A DNA stretch of 64,000 nt from Cruorifilaria tuberocauda (Eukaryota > Nematoda > Chromadorea > Rhabditida > Onchocercidae), in assembly GCA_013365365.1 (NCBI GenBank), contig JABVXU010000021.1, positions 124,001 through 188,000 of the forward strand. The letters run 5' to 3'. Shown here in pieces: positions 11,653-24,200 of this stretch. Each line of letters opens with the position of its first letter. Within the stretch, counting starts at the first letter, position 1. Both the position numbers and the translations under genes were made by a program. The notes beneath the pieces were generated by a model. That model did no database searches. It had not been told where the DNA came from and was given only the letters and a program-made list of their open reading frames with translations.

Positions 11653-11910
11653 TTAGATAGCTGATAGATGGAACTGCATTAAATTTTTGCCGTGTTGTAA
11701 AAATGTGTTCATGTAACGATTAATTTTAAAATAGCCAAATCTGGTTGCTAACAAATTAATTTGTGTTTTAATCTCAAATGGCTTAAAAAGATTTTCCGGT
11801 GCTAACGCAAGCAAGCCTTGGCGATTTATTATACGACATTTTGTTTGTTGGTGAAGTATTATATTTGAAATGTTTTCAAGAAAATTCCGCAACTGTTCAG
11901 GGAAATATCG
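11653..11910 (-). CDS. Possible terminal exon of an unidentified gene
   Basis: A strong acceptor (ATTTTCAG) at 11911-11918 opens an 85-codon frame that ends in TAA at 11653-11655. The stop overlaps an AATAAA-like signal (CTAATAAAAG). The peptide starts RYFPEQLRNFLENIS, includes NRQGLLALAPENLFKPFEI, and ends QFHLSAI. It looks protein-like with mixed composition, but I recognise no domain and found no upstream exon in the 1 kb before the cadherin stop at 12967. It may be the end of a small gene, or a distal alternative exon of the cadherin transcript. Confidence 0.33.
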   Translation of the reverse strand, partial: RYFPEQLRNFLENISNIILHQQTKCRIINRQGLLALAPENLFKPFEIKTQINLLATRFGYFKINRYMNTFLQHGKNLMQFHLSAI

Positions 11911-12966
11911 CTGAAAATTAGGAATTCATCAGATTTAAAATTCTTATTCATGAATAATGGGATTCACTGGGATTTTTCATAATAACATTAAATGATTTTG
12001 TTTTTCAACAGTTGAGCTATAACGTATTAGTACATATTTTAGTAGTTCCATCGTAAAAAAAATGAACAGTAATTTGAAAAGAAAAAAATTCGGAATGAAA
12101 AGAACACGAATTGATATTTGCTTGTTATCAGGAATGAGTCCTAAAAATTTTTTTAATTTTGCAGTAATATCAACTTCTTCTATCTTCTCTCTTTTGAATT
12201 AGAAAATGATGTATCGAATAAAAATTTTCATTTATTTTGAATAAGAAATGCAACGTACAATTTCACTGCTGTGAAAAGTGGAAATTACATCACAGCACTG
12301 ATACCGACAGTAATGATAATGGAATATAAATCATCAAATAACTATGATATAATATTGTTTACTGGTAGTATGAATGAAAAAATACAACAGCAAGAGTTAC
12401 CTAGTTCATTTCATAATAGACTAAGATTTGTGCGAAATCATCTCAATTAACTAGATTCATCATCTGGTAAATCGCAATAATCCTGCATAGTCACTGACAA
12501 TAAACACTAACAAATAAGGTGTATAATGAATGATAATACTGCAATTATGATAAACAGGATAAAAATACAATGTAAGGAAAAGAATTAAAAGTAGACTCGT
12601 ATTTGGAGAACGTAAAATTTTTCAGTGACACTTTCCTAAATGGAATGAACTTATTGTATAATCAAATGTAACAACTTCTCAATAAATCGGGTTAGTTTAT
12701 TACTACCATCAAAATTTTCTCAAACGTTTCCGAAATCTCATTCTATTCTTGAACAGTTAGCAGCAAACTGATGAAAATGAAGTGAAAAGATAAGAATCAA
12801 TAGAATCAATTCAATTTTATGAAAAAATCTTCGCCCATAAATACAAAAAGTAAATTAGTCGATTTTAGTGACATTATGAAGAAATGATAAACCACAATAA
12901 ATTCTTTAGCAGTTGATAAGAAAAATTTTGGTGAGTTTAAAAATGTTTATAAGTGATAACAATGTA
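11911..12966. other. Presumed 3' flank of the cadherin gene
   Basis: These 1.06 kb of AT-rich sequence lie directly after the cadherin stop codon on the minus strand. A very short possible minus-strand exon at 12447-12482 is discussed under rejected items. No canonical AATAAA was seen close to the stop. Confidence 0.45.
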
Positions 12967-15200
12967 TCAGAGGACGGCCATTGTTTGATGTGCATTTGAG
13001 GATGTGGATGTATCCACCGTTTCATCATTGATATTACTGAAATCTTTAAATCTTTCCACTGAACGTGTCAATTCTGAAGTCGACTGTGATTTCTGAAATT
13101 ATCATAAAATTTAGTTATTATTTTAAGATTAATTCTCTCCCATTCAACTTTAATTTTTGTAGAAAAGAGAATAGAATAATAATCAATTCTTCCTCAATTT
13201 TAGTAATCATAACTGCAATATTGAAATAGTAACGATATTGATTGAAAAATAATATTTAAAAAGGTTAACAATAGAATTGCATACTTTTTCCTAATTACTA
13301 AATAAATCAATCGTGTAGATTTACCAATTTTTGATAGTAAATGTTAAAATTGCATTAGATTTATAAAATATACCTTAACTACTTTTGAAGATTTTTTGTC
13401 AGTGTTGATAACATCAGTAGCCGGTTCATCATAAACACGATTCGAAGCAATAATACCACCAGCAACATCCTTATTATTCTTTCGCCTAATATTATGTGCC
13501 GGCGGAGGTGGCGGTTTTCTACCTTGTGAAGATTTTACTTCATCCGGATATATGAAATCAGGACTGTCCAGTCCTTAAAACATAAAAATAAAACTAATAT
13601 AAGATATAAATGAAAGAATATCGCTTTGTATTAATAAAAGAAAAAAAAGAGGAAATAACCATCGCTATCACTTGTCTCCAGCAATGGTCTTCGTTGACTT
13701 TCTGAACTTTGTGTTATCAGTCGGCGATGTACAGGTCGCATTGTCATATAATCATCGTCTTCTTGCATATTTAATGAAGAATCTAGCAAAAGGAAAAAGC
13801 TGACTTTCAATGAATATACAGAAATAAAAGATAATTCTAATATGAATCATTTAATTTACTGCAAGATGCATAGAGAAACTGATAAATTTCTAATAGGAGC
13901 AAACCAACCATTTGTAATATTTTTATCGACGCCAGAATTATTTTTCAAACGTTCGCCACGTAGTTCAGCAGCTGCATAACATGCTCCATTTATCTGGAAT
14001 GCAACAGATATACGAAAGATGGACTGTATGACGGTCAACATTTGCGTCCAATCCATTTCTTACATTAAATAGTTAAGAGAATTTCAAAAATTGAAATGTT
14101 TACTCGTTTTTCACATTGCACACGCCAATCTTCTTTTATTGGAATTTCATCGATTGCACGAATATTTCTTGAGCTTTTCATTCGAGTTTTATGTTTTGAA
14201 CTATAAACAATCTTATTTTTAGCAAAAATTTTTGAATAATTTCATTCATTTAGTTTCTTTCAATTCATACAAATTTACTGCAACAATGAATAAAAAAGAT
14301 TTATCATGAATATTTTAGATAATTTAGATGTTTTACCTGGAATATCGACAAGAACAATCAGCAGCAGTTGGCTGTAACTGAGAAGATGAACAATTTGCCA
14401 TTTTATCATCATCACTCATGATCATTTTACCGTACCGCCTCAATGCTTCATTACTGGCAAGCTAAAAATATTCTACGATATATTGCAAGATAATATAATA
14501 GTTAAATAATTTATCTAAACCTAGAAGAATAAAAGAGATGAAGAAAAATTAGCATACAGGTTCCATTTCATCACAGCTACCAATGCAACGATCCGATTCA
14601 TTATTTTTTACTGATCCCGATTCTGCTATCCAACGAATTCGACATCTACTTGAACCTGCTAATGAAGGAGATCGGCTATCACCACCAACTGATGAGATAC
14701 TTACTCTCTCATGAATTGGTAGAGGACGTACCTACAAATTATTCATTTTGTTCCATATTCTTAAAGTTTCATTTTTAAATGGTTAGAAAAAGACAGATTT
14801 CACTTAGTCTATATTAAAAAAATAGAAGTTGATATTAATCAAGTTAATTTCTCCAAAACCTGAGTGAATTATAATTACAATAATTGATCATAGTTATAAA
14901 AACAACACTGGATGCAAGAATTGCAGAGAAAATGCTTATGAAAAGTGCAAAAGTTCAATCGCTAATCTCACCACTTAAGAAATATCTACTCAGACACTAT
15001 TACAAAAAAAGATCCTCGATATCATAACCTTTACCTGAACTGTTGGCAAGCCTTTCTCATAATTGCTATTATGTAAACGCGGGAATAATGGGGGCGCTGG
15101 TGTCACATTACGTGGGGCACCATCATACGACATCGAAACTCGCGGATTGTAGTTATTCGTTTCGTATTCCATCTCTCTTACTTTCATCGGTTTTCGACTT
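12967..15200 (-). other. Cytoplasmic tail exons of the cadherin
   Basis: Nine exons with fully consistent phases: 15200-15035, 14731-14558, 14461-14337, 14200-14104, 13993-13909, 13782-13660, 13573-13374, 13092-12967 after the transmembrane exon's last codons. The tail has about 370 residues and is polar. Visible motifs are TPAPPLFPRL and LPTVQVRPLP (proline-rich), DDDYMTMRP (a YxxM motif), GRKPPPPPAHN (a polyproline run, candidate SH3, WW or EVH1 ligand), NRVYDEPATDV, and a Ser/Thr-rich end TSTSSNAHQTMAVL. There is no catenin-binding sequence of the classical cadherin type. Binding partners are inference only. Confidence 0.78.
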
Positions 15201-18200
15201 CTATGATTATAATGCAAAAATTTGCTTCAATTAATCAAACATGTGATTCTTTATGTGCTAAAATCGAACATTTAAAAATTCTGCTACCGAGAAAAACATA
15301 AAAACTCCACCTTATTACGTATTATTGTTTATTATTATTATTGTAATTTTATTATTAATAATTGCTACTATTGTTTGTCCTCAGTGTTATTAATAATAAT
15401 GATCATTACTATTTACTATCACTAATTATTGCTGTTAATTGTTATTTATCATTGTTATTAATTATTATGATCTATTAAGAATAAGATATGATCAAAAATA
15501 TCAAACTTTTTAATGCGTAAATAAATGCAGACAATAAGAGCAGCAACGATTATGAGAAGTAATATGACAATAATGAAGCCAATAATCTTGATTGTATTCA
15601 ACGGTCGACCGTCTGCTACCAAATCCGGCGACCGATCTGTAATATTTCTTCATTCCATTTGATTTCCATTTTGTATGATTTATAATTTATTCATTTCTCC
15701 AAGACTAGCTTATTGTTTTTATATGCCGGATCATTTTAATGATTATCGATAACATTAATGACCATATCCAAGTTTATAAAAACAGTAACAAATAGAAAAA
15801 GTAAGTCGGAAAACAAAAACTGCTGTGAAACAATACATATTGTGTACTTTTGCAAGCTGTTCCAGAATATCCATCGGAGCAATTACATATGAAACCGACT
15901 GAATGAGGCAAGCGTATACAAATGCCGAAATGGCCGCAAGGATTTGAGAAACACGGATCCCAATCTCCTGAAAATTAAAATTTATTTAATAAATTCATAC
16001 CAACTATTCCACTATTATGCGAAATAGTCAACAACGAACCATTTCCGTGCAGAAAAAAAGTCATGTTACGAAAAACTGGAACCATAAATGCGTGTCAATC
16101 TGAATAACTGACCTCTCAATTGACAAGTTTTTCCCGTGAAGCCATAAGGACAATTGCAGTAGAAATCATTATATAAATTGATACATTCGACACCACGAGG
16201 ACACGGATGTGAAACACACGGTGTCAGGTCGATTTCACAGTTGCCACCGGAATATCGCGGATGACAAGCACAACTAAAGTTTCAGACATAAATAATCGAA
16301 TAAACGTGTGGAAAATATATGAAAAACATATATATTGTTAGGATTATTAGAGAAATTTACCATCATAATTTTTTTTTTTTGAAAAATAACTTATTGAGAT
16401 CTTTGATAAATAATAAATTTTTGTAAATATTGATAAATCAAAGATTCTTACAATGTAATAAACGATCACCACGAATGACAAAAAATAATTATAATTATAA
16501 CAAAGTCATGGATTTTGCTAATTTCGCATGCTAATTGTGTGAAATATTTGAAGATAAGTTACTTGTAAGTTTTATCATCGGATGGAATACAAGTACCCTC
16601 ATTTTCACAAGGACTTACAGCACATTGTGCACTAACAACAGCATTACAGTTTAGATGAGTATTGTAGAGATAAAGACTTTGCTTTGTCTTCGGTATTTCG
16701 TAACCATCAATGGAAATACGTCTGAAAATATTAAATCAATTTCTTTTTTAGCAAATTTAAAATATCATGAGAAATACAAACTATATTGTGAAACTTATTT
16801 TACTTGAACATGAGAAATACATTTAATTCATTTTGAAATGACAAAAAACAGACCCAAAACAGCCAACCATTCCTTTCGTTATCACTGGCTTCAGAGCGCT
16901 TGCTGTTATAAAAGCGCTATCATCAACCGATTGTGAGACCAAAGCACCAAAAGTAAGTCTAAAAGTAATTGAAATAAAACCACTAAATTTGAAAATTTTA
17001 GAAGATCTTATAAATTTTCAACAGACAAAATTTCGCAAACAGGAAGTAAATGTAGCCAATAAGGAGCAATTAAAAAAATTAGCAAATCAATCAATAAAGG
17101 GATTATGAATTTGTTAATTATAATAAAGTTACCTTACAGCCTGGCGGTAAAGGTTCACAACATCGCTACCTTGTGGACTGTCACCTTCCTTTTCATATTT
17201 TTCGTCGAGCACAAGTTTTGCGTGCCTGCTTCTCCTTGAAACTTTCAGAGAATGCCACTTACCATCACTGACCGTCTGTTGATTAATACGAACCACTCCC
17301 GGTCCAGTACCACAGTTCCATCGATATTGCACGTATCGCTTCTCAATCTAAAATTTGAATAAGAAACAATCTTGTGATAATAAAACTTTTAATGATTTTT
17401 TACAAGTTTCTTTTGCATTTCATATTAATTTCATGAAGAAGATGGCACTACTCACACAATGTTACTTCTAAAGAATATGTATGAATATGAGATATCGCTT
17501 ATCACCTCGATTGTGTGAAAATCAGAATTGCCAGCTCCATGCATGATGACCGCATCTGCGCTTGTAGTTCTAAAATTAATCGTCAATTCCAATCGCCGTT
17601 CTACTGAATTTGGAATGGTTATGTGGAAAAAGCCATCGCCACCAATTCCAATTTCTGTGTCTGCAATATGACAGAAAAATTTTTAAGGAATAAGAAAAGA
17701 ATGAAAGAAGGGTTGAACGGATTAAAAAATCTAGCTAAATAACAATTTCCGCAAAATTTGAATTATTTTTTCTCCTTCAAAGGCATCCTTAATATTTTAG
17801 AATGCTCACAACTCTTTGTTTAAATCAATAATGTAATGTTCGCGTACCCATCTCTAAATTCAAAAGTTGTAAAAAAGTCATTGCTTAATTTCACGTTTTC
17901 TTATGAATTTTATTAAATAAAAATCCACTTCAACTAACCCTTATTGCATTCTCGTTTATCTTGACCGCAAATGGTCGTATCACAACGATCGCCAGTCGTT
18001 CCTGGTGGACAGATGCATTCAAATCCAATATCTGTATTCGTCGGAACGCATATCTGAAAATTTTCACATTACCTTAAATCAGTATTTTATTTGCATAATC
18101 TTTAAAAATTTTAAGACCTAATAAGGATCGATAATGAGCCACCACCATGTAGTAATTAAAAAAACTCCTTTTCATTACTCCAGAATCAATCAAAATTAGT

Positions 18201-21200
18201 AAATGTTTAATTAAAACCGAATTCTATATTTTATATGTATTAATCTATTTCACGTCTTCTGATGAGCTAATTTTGATTGAAACCCTTTTTTGGAAGACAG
18301 TCACATCTTAAAAAAAACAACTAAAAGTATAAAGATGTCCCTAAAAAATACCTGAAAATTTGAACGATAAGTGACTGAACCTAACTTTATCTACGATAAA
18401 TAATAAACAACCTCTTCTTTAATACATTGGTCTCTACTGCATTTATCAACCGGTACATCGCAATGTTTTCCGGCATAGCCAGTCCGACATGTGCAATCGT
18501 AGGTTCTGAGGTGAATGGGAGCACTAAATGATTGGTGATCAGTCTTATAGCAAATATTATGCGCATCATCCAAATATAATCGATCCCGGCATTCACCGTT
18601 AACACATACATCTCTTCGACATACTTCCGTTATTATTGATATGATCTGTTGGAAGAAAATGATAGGATTGGACGGAAGATATAACTAGTAGAATTTAAAA
18701 ATAATATAAAATGGAAATTTTTATAAAATGAAACACTAAAAAAATAACAACATTTCAAATCTTCTAGATTATAGCTAAGGAAAATTTTACGAAAAAATTT
18801 TGCTTATTAATCTTTTCTTTAACATTCTTAAATGTAAGATTCTTAGCAATAAACTGCTTTACAATTTATGGTAGGAAAGCTGCTCATAGAAAGAAAAAAC
18901 CTCTCTGCCAATGTCATCGCTAAGTTGAGCAACATTATCTTCAAGTTTTTGCCGAATGAAGTTCGGTCGATAGTATCCTCGAGAATCAGTGCGTGATACA
19001 GTGAACAGGATATCTAAGTTTTGCTCTAATACCGTCCGATTACTCAACTGACGAACGTGCAAATGATGATGGGCTAAATTATTTTTATTTACAATTCAAA
19101 AACAGTTCAATTCTCAGATCAGATCAAAAATAAAACTTTAACAAAATATTACGCAAAGTATTTGAAAAAGATTCGAAATAAAAGGTGAAAATAATTTAAA
19201 AAGTTAAAATTTCATCAAAATCAATAACGAAATTTGTCAAATAAAATAAAAAGTATTACTTAAAGTAGGCTGCACAGATAAGATTTGAACATTTTGAGGC
19301 CGAACGTTCAGTAATCTGGACAATGAATGTATGAAATTCCTAGTATGCTTCTTGAAAAACGTTTCTCCCAGAAGGTTATGGATTCGTATGCTTACGGAAT
19401 GATCTAACGCATCCTGATCAATTGAGGTTACCTGAAGTAAGCTCACCATTTTTGAAATTATAATTTCATGAGCATTTTCTCTATCATATTCAATGTCATA
19501 AACCTAGTAGTACCATTAACAAATTCCGAATAAAAAGTTTATGGTTTGTTTTCACCTGAATAAAATAGTTGAAATCAGGTAATTCATATGAATAAGTAAA
19601 ACATTATATACTAAATCAAAACTATTTTATTCCACTGAACTACTAATTAACTTGCATTGATAAAAATTGTGGTAGCTACTTACATCTACTACAACTGGTA
19701 CAAGTGTGACATATTTGCCATCGGTTATGGAAACGTTGAAACGATATATTCCAGCAAGAAGATCGGCTTCACCACTGATATCACCTGTTTCTGAATCGAT
19801 GTTAAACGGAATTTTTAAGTGCTGATGATCCCACCAAATACTATTAGCATTTATTTCACGATCAACCAATGAATAACGCAACATATCCGATGTATCCTAT
19901 AATACAAAATGACGCACGTTTACTTAAGCAATATGTGTAGGTGAAACAAATTGATAAAAGATTGCCGTACGTCATAACGTCACGTAATGAATAATAAGTG
20001 ATGATTATTGATGAAATATTGAAATACCAACTTCATCTGTTGCCATTACTTGGCCCACGATTCCACCCAAAAATTCACCCATCAATGTATTCAGGGTAAT
20101 TTTCAGTGGACCGCTCTGTGGTGCATAACGACTTTCCTCTTTGACAAATAATGTCATTGGACATTCCGTTGATAAATTACCTCTATCAGAAACTTTCACC
20201 TGTAAAGTGGAAAAGAACAGAACAGAGAAATTGTTCGGTGAACTTAATTATTATCTCCTATTTCACATCCTTTTTGATGTCGAAAAATCCAAAATTAAGC
20301 AGTAAAAAACTTATTTCATAAAATTTAAAAACATACCGAAAAAAGATAAACTTCTTTTATAGCATGTGGTGGTAGTCGTTTTATAGTAATCAAATTCATC
20401 GTGCTATCAAAAGCAAACAATGAAGCACCATCTCCAATAATTTCCAACTTATACGGACCGGTATTTGGTTCTTTATCATTATCAGTAATAGAAATTGGCA
20501 GTATAATATGTCCAGGTTCAACACTTTCCTAGAAAAGTACTAAGTATTGTTCATAACCGCTTTTTCCTGAGCGCATGTGGTAGCCTAGAAGTGATCTTGA
20601 AATACCGATTTATATATCAGCTGTATATATATATATATATATAATATGTCAAACACTGAAGCTATTGCATACAACTCAATCATTATATTTGAAAAATTAA
20701 AGAACAGAAATAATAGATTTGGGACAATATTGAATTCACAATTCTAAACAATCAAATTTGAATTCATGTGAGTAATTTAAAAAGGAAGTGGATCAAAAAT
20801 TATGTTATTTCACTATTTTATTGAAATAATGAATGAAATCTCAACCTGTACAACAGCAGTCAAATTGCAATGTTTGAAAATTGGCGCATTATCATTCGCG
20901 TCTTCTACTTCGATTTCAACAATTGTTGAATCTGATAAAGGTGGAGTACCACCGTCTATTGCTTTTATTGTTAAACAATAAGTACTCTTCTGGAAAAAGT
21001 AGTAATATAGAGGCGGTGCATATAGCGCACTATAACAACACTGATAATTTTTTGGAAAGAAGTTATGATTTGTTGGAACGTGTAGTATCCTCAGATAGGG
21101 AAAAGATGCATACATCGTGAATTTTATAATTTCCTGATTTGGAGAATTTCCTATATCAGAAAAGAAACAGAGAGAGAGAAACATATTGATTTATTCTCTT

Positions 21201-24200
21201 GACAAGTGAAATTCCCTCGAGGGTGATAAAGTGAAAGTGATCCTTTTTAATAAGACCTTTTTTTCAGAGAATCAGGAATGGAGAGATTTTATAACTATTA
21301 CTTCGTATGAATTTTTTATCAATTTATAACTATTACTTATTTAAAAGAATTTGATTTAAGAGCTCCATCAAGTTTTAACAAAACTCATGCCTATTATTTT
21401 ATACTCTCTCATATGCGCACATATTTTTAAGTATTATTTACTATTAAAAAAAATATAGTAGCTAAAAGAAATACTAGCTCGATTTTCCTCAATAGTTTAG
21501 TGAAATTCAGTAAACTATTCATACCTATAACTATCTATTAAAAATGTTAACTAATCGAACAATGAAGTGAAAAGACATACCGCTTCACGATCAAGCAGTT
21601 CCGTCGTTGTAATCCACCCATCTTCTCCGATAACAAACGGGACCGCATCATTTGTTATTAAATAAGACACTCGACCGAAATGTTTACTGTCCGGATCATT
21701 TGCCAATACCTGAATTGGTAATGAACGAAATTATAATTTTTAACTCAGCGATAAATTATTCCATCTTTCACTTTTTCCGTTCATCAATCATTTTAATTCG
21801 AGTTAAAAGAAAAAGTCATTTTACAGGAAGAGAACAGCAAAGCTTGAGTTAATTAAATTTTACCTGTACAATCTTCGTACCACGTGGCATATTCTCTAGC
21901 ACTGTAGCCTGATAAATAGATTGCATAAAACGTGGCGGATTATCATTTACGTCCAGAATTTCGATATCTATTTCACATGTAGAACTTAATGGAGGTTTTC
22001 CGGAATCTATTGCGATAACAGCTATTGCGAATTTCTTTAGTTTCTCAAAATCCAATGTAGAAGCTAATTTCAACAAACCTGAAAGAACTTGCATTCAGAA
22101 ACTAATGCATTTAAAAGAAATGTAATTTATACTTAAAAAATATTCAAAGATTTGAGGTCAAAAATTAAAAGTAAAAAGTGAAAAATTAATTACCGCTGTT
22201 AGCATCAATGCTTAGATATTTAACCATATCATCAGATGCTTGTACTTGATAAACAATAGTTTCTTTGTCATCACCTCCATATGCTTTTAATTGAAGAAGC
22301 TCTTTTCCAGGTATTGCATTCTCCGCAATTTGTATATGATAAGTATTCTGCTCAAATATAGGTGCATTATCATTCACATCTCTCACATCAATAATAACTT
22401 TTCCTGCAATCATCTAAGTGTTGATTCATATAGTTCAGATTTTTGCTTAATTTAACTTCAAGTAATTTGACTAATTGTTAGAATAGAATGAGCGTACAAA
22501 AATAAGCAAATATTTAATTTCTATTAAACTTCTCTTTATCAAGTTTTAATTTCGTAAGTATATTATAGTAAGCAGAAAGGAAAAGTTCTGCGTTATTAAT
22601 AAAATTACTTAATAAATTTTTATAAAATTTTTCTCGACAACCTTCAGCACTATCGCCTTTCGCAGTTATAGCAATGACTGACAAATCGTACTGTTCCTTA
22701 ACTTCCCGATCGAGAGGAGAAATCGCTGTTATAACACCAGTTTCATTATCAATATCGAATAAATCGGCATATTGATTATTATTATTATTATTTGCAAATT
22801 TGAATGCAACGCAGCCAATACCGTCCGAATCGCCAACTGTTGCTTCCAACCTAGAAAATAATTCTTTGAATTCTAAAAATTTGAAAATTTATCCAAAAAA
22901 ATATTAGAAACAAACTAGCTTTGATATATTATCTAATGCCGTTGTAACGAGATTTATAAAAAACTAATGAAAGCAGAAAACTTTTGAAATGTGTAATGAA
23001 ATAAAATCATGTTATTTAAATAATAACAATATCCAACTTTTAAGTTGGATATTTTTTTTTAATTTTTATTTTAATTTCATCAGCAATACACAAAATTTAA
23101 AAACATTTCAACTAATTAAAAATAGTTTTTAAAGTGCATAGACGTTTTTTACTACTATTACTTCATTTTGAATGAATGAATTTATGCGCATCTAATCAAA
23201 TCTTGCAAATTAATTATCTCATGAAATTTACGTTAATTGTTATATGCATGAAACAATAACAAATTAAATTATTGAGATTGTATCTTTGTTTATATTTATA
23301 ATAATTGAAGAGATACATCTATCTCAGTAAAATAGAAATATGATATTACTCTAATTAAACTTTTCCTCTCGAGTAAATATTAATCTATAATTAAATTGAA
23401 ATCTCGGTAAAATTCGAGATCATGAAGTAAATATTGCATCTGTGGAACGCAAAGGATCTGATCTTCCACTACAAACCTTATTGTGAATAATTTTTCCTCT
23501 TTAGTTGCATTGCTATTTTCCCGAATCATACCGTAAAAAACAGGTTGCGTAAATGCAACTTTGCCTTTACACGTTCTTTCGATGTTTACGATTATGCGCT
23601 GAATGCACACGCTGTCCGGAGTTTCTGCTCGAAGAAATAATTCGATCTGTAAATTTCTCGTTAAATCGGATACGAAATTAGAAAAGGCCTATCATAAACG
23701 TGGTGTAAATTGGCAAATTCTGTAGTTTTAGACAATTTTATGAATGAAGAAATGATTCATAAAGGTAGAAAGAAGGAAAAAAGGTCAAGGAAAAGAACCT
23801 CATTTGAAACATATGAGCTAAGTTCTTCACGAACAACAACTGTTCCGTTATTTTCAATATTAAATAAGCCTGATTCCAATCCGCTTAGATAGAATTGTAG
23901 CGATTTTTGCAATTTCTGATATCCCATTCTGATAACGGTGCCAGGTGGCGAATCTTCAGTTATGTTTGTAATAATTTCTTCCGATTCGCATTGAAAATGT
24001 GAAAAATTCGACAGTAGTTTTATCTGCAATGATAAACTTGAAATGTTCACAACATTAATAAGTTCAATTAAAGCAGTAGCTTTTCCGAAAAGCGTCACTT
24101 TGAAATGTTGTTTAACGTCAATACAACTTTTTCCTATATTTTTTTGGAAGGATAAAACGAGATCTATGCAGGTACCTTTTAACTGATAAAAAAAGTACCT

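Noticed and set aside
12447..12482. Very short minus-strand exon encoding DYCDLPDDESS then a stop
   Set aside because: The acidic tail and acceptor look tempting as an alternative cadherin end, but the exon has 12 codons only, the acceptor is weak, and the cadherin model already ends cleanly at 12967.
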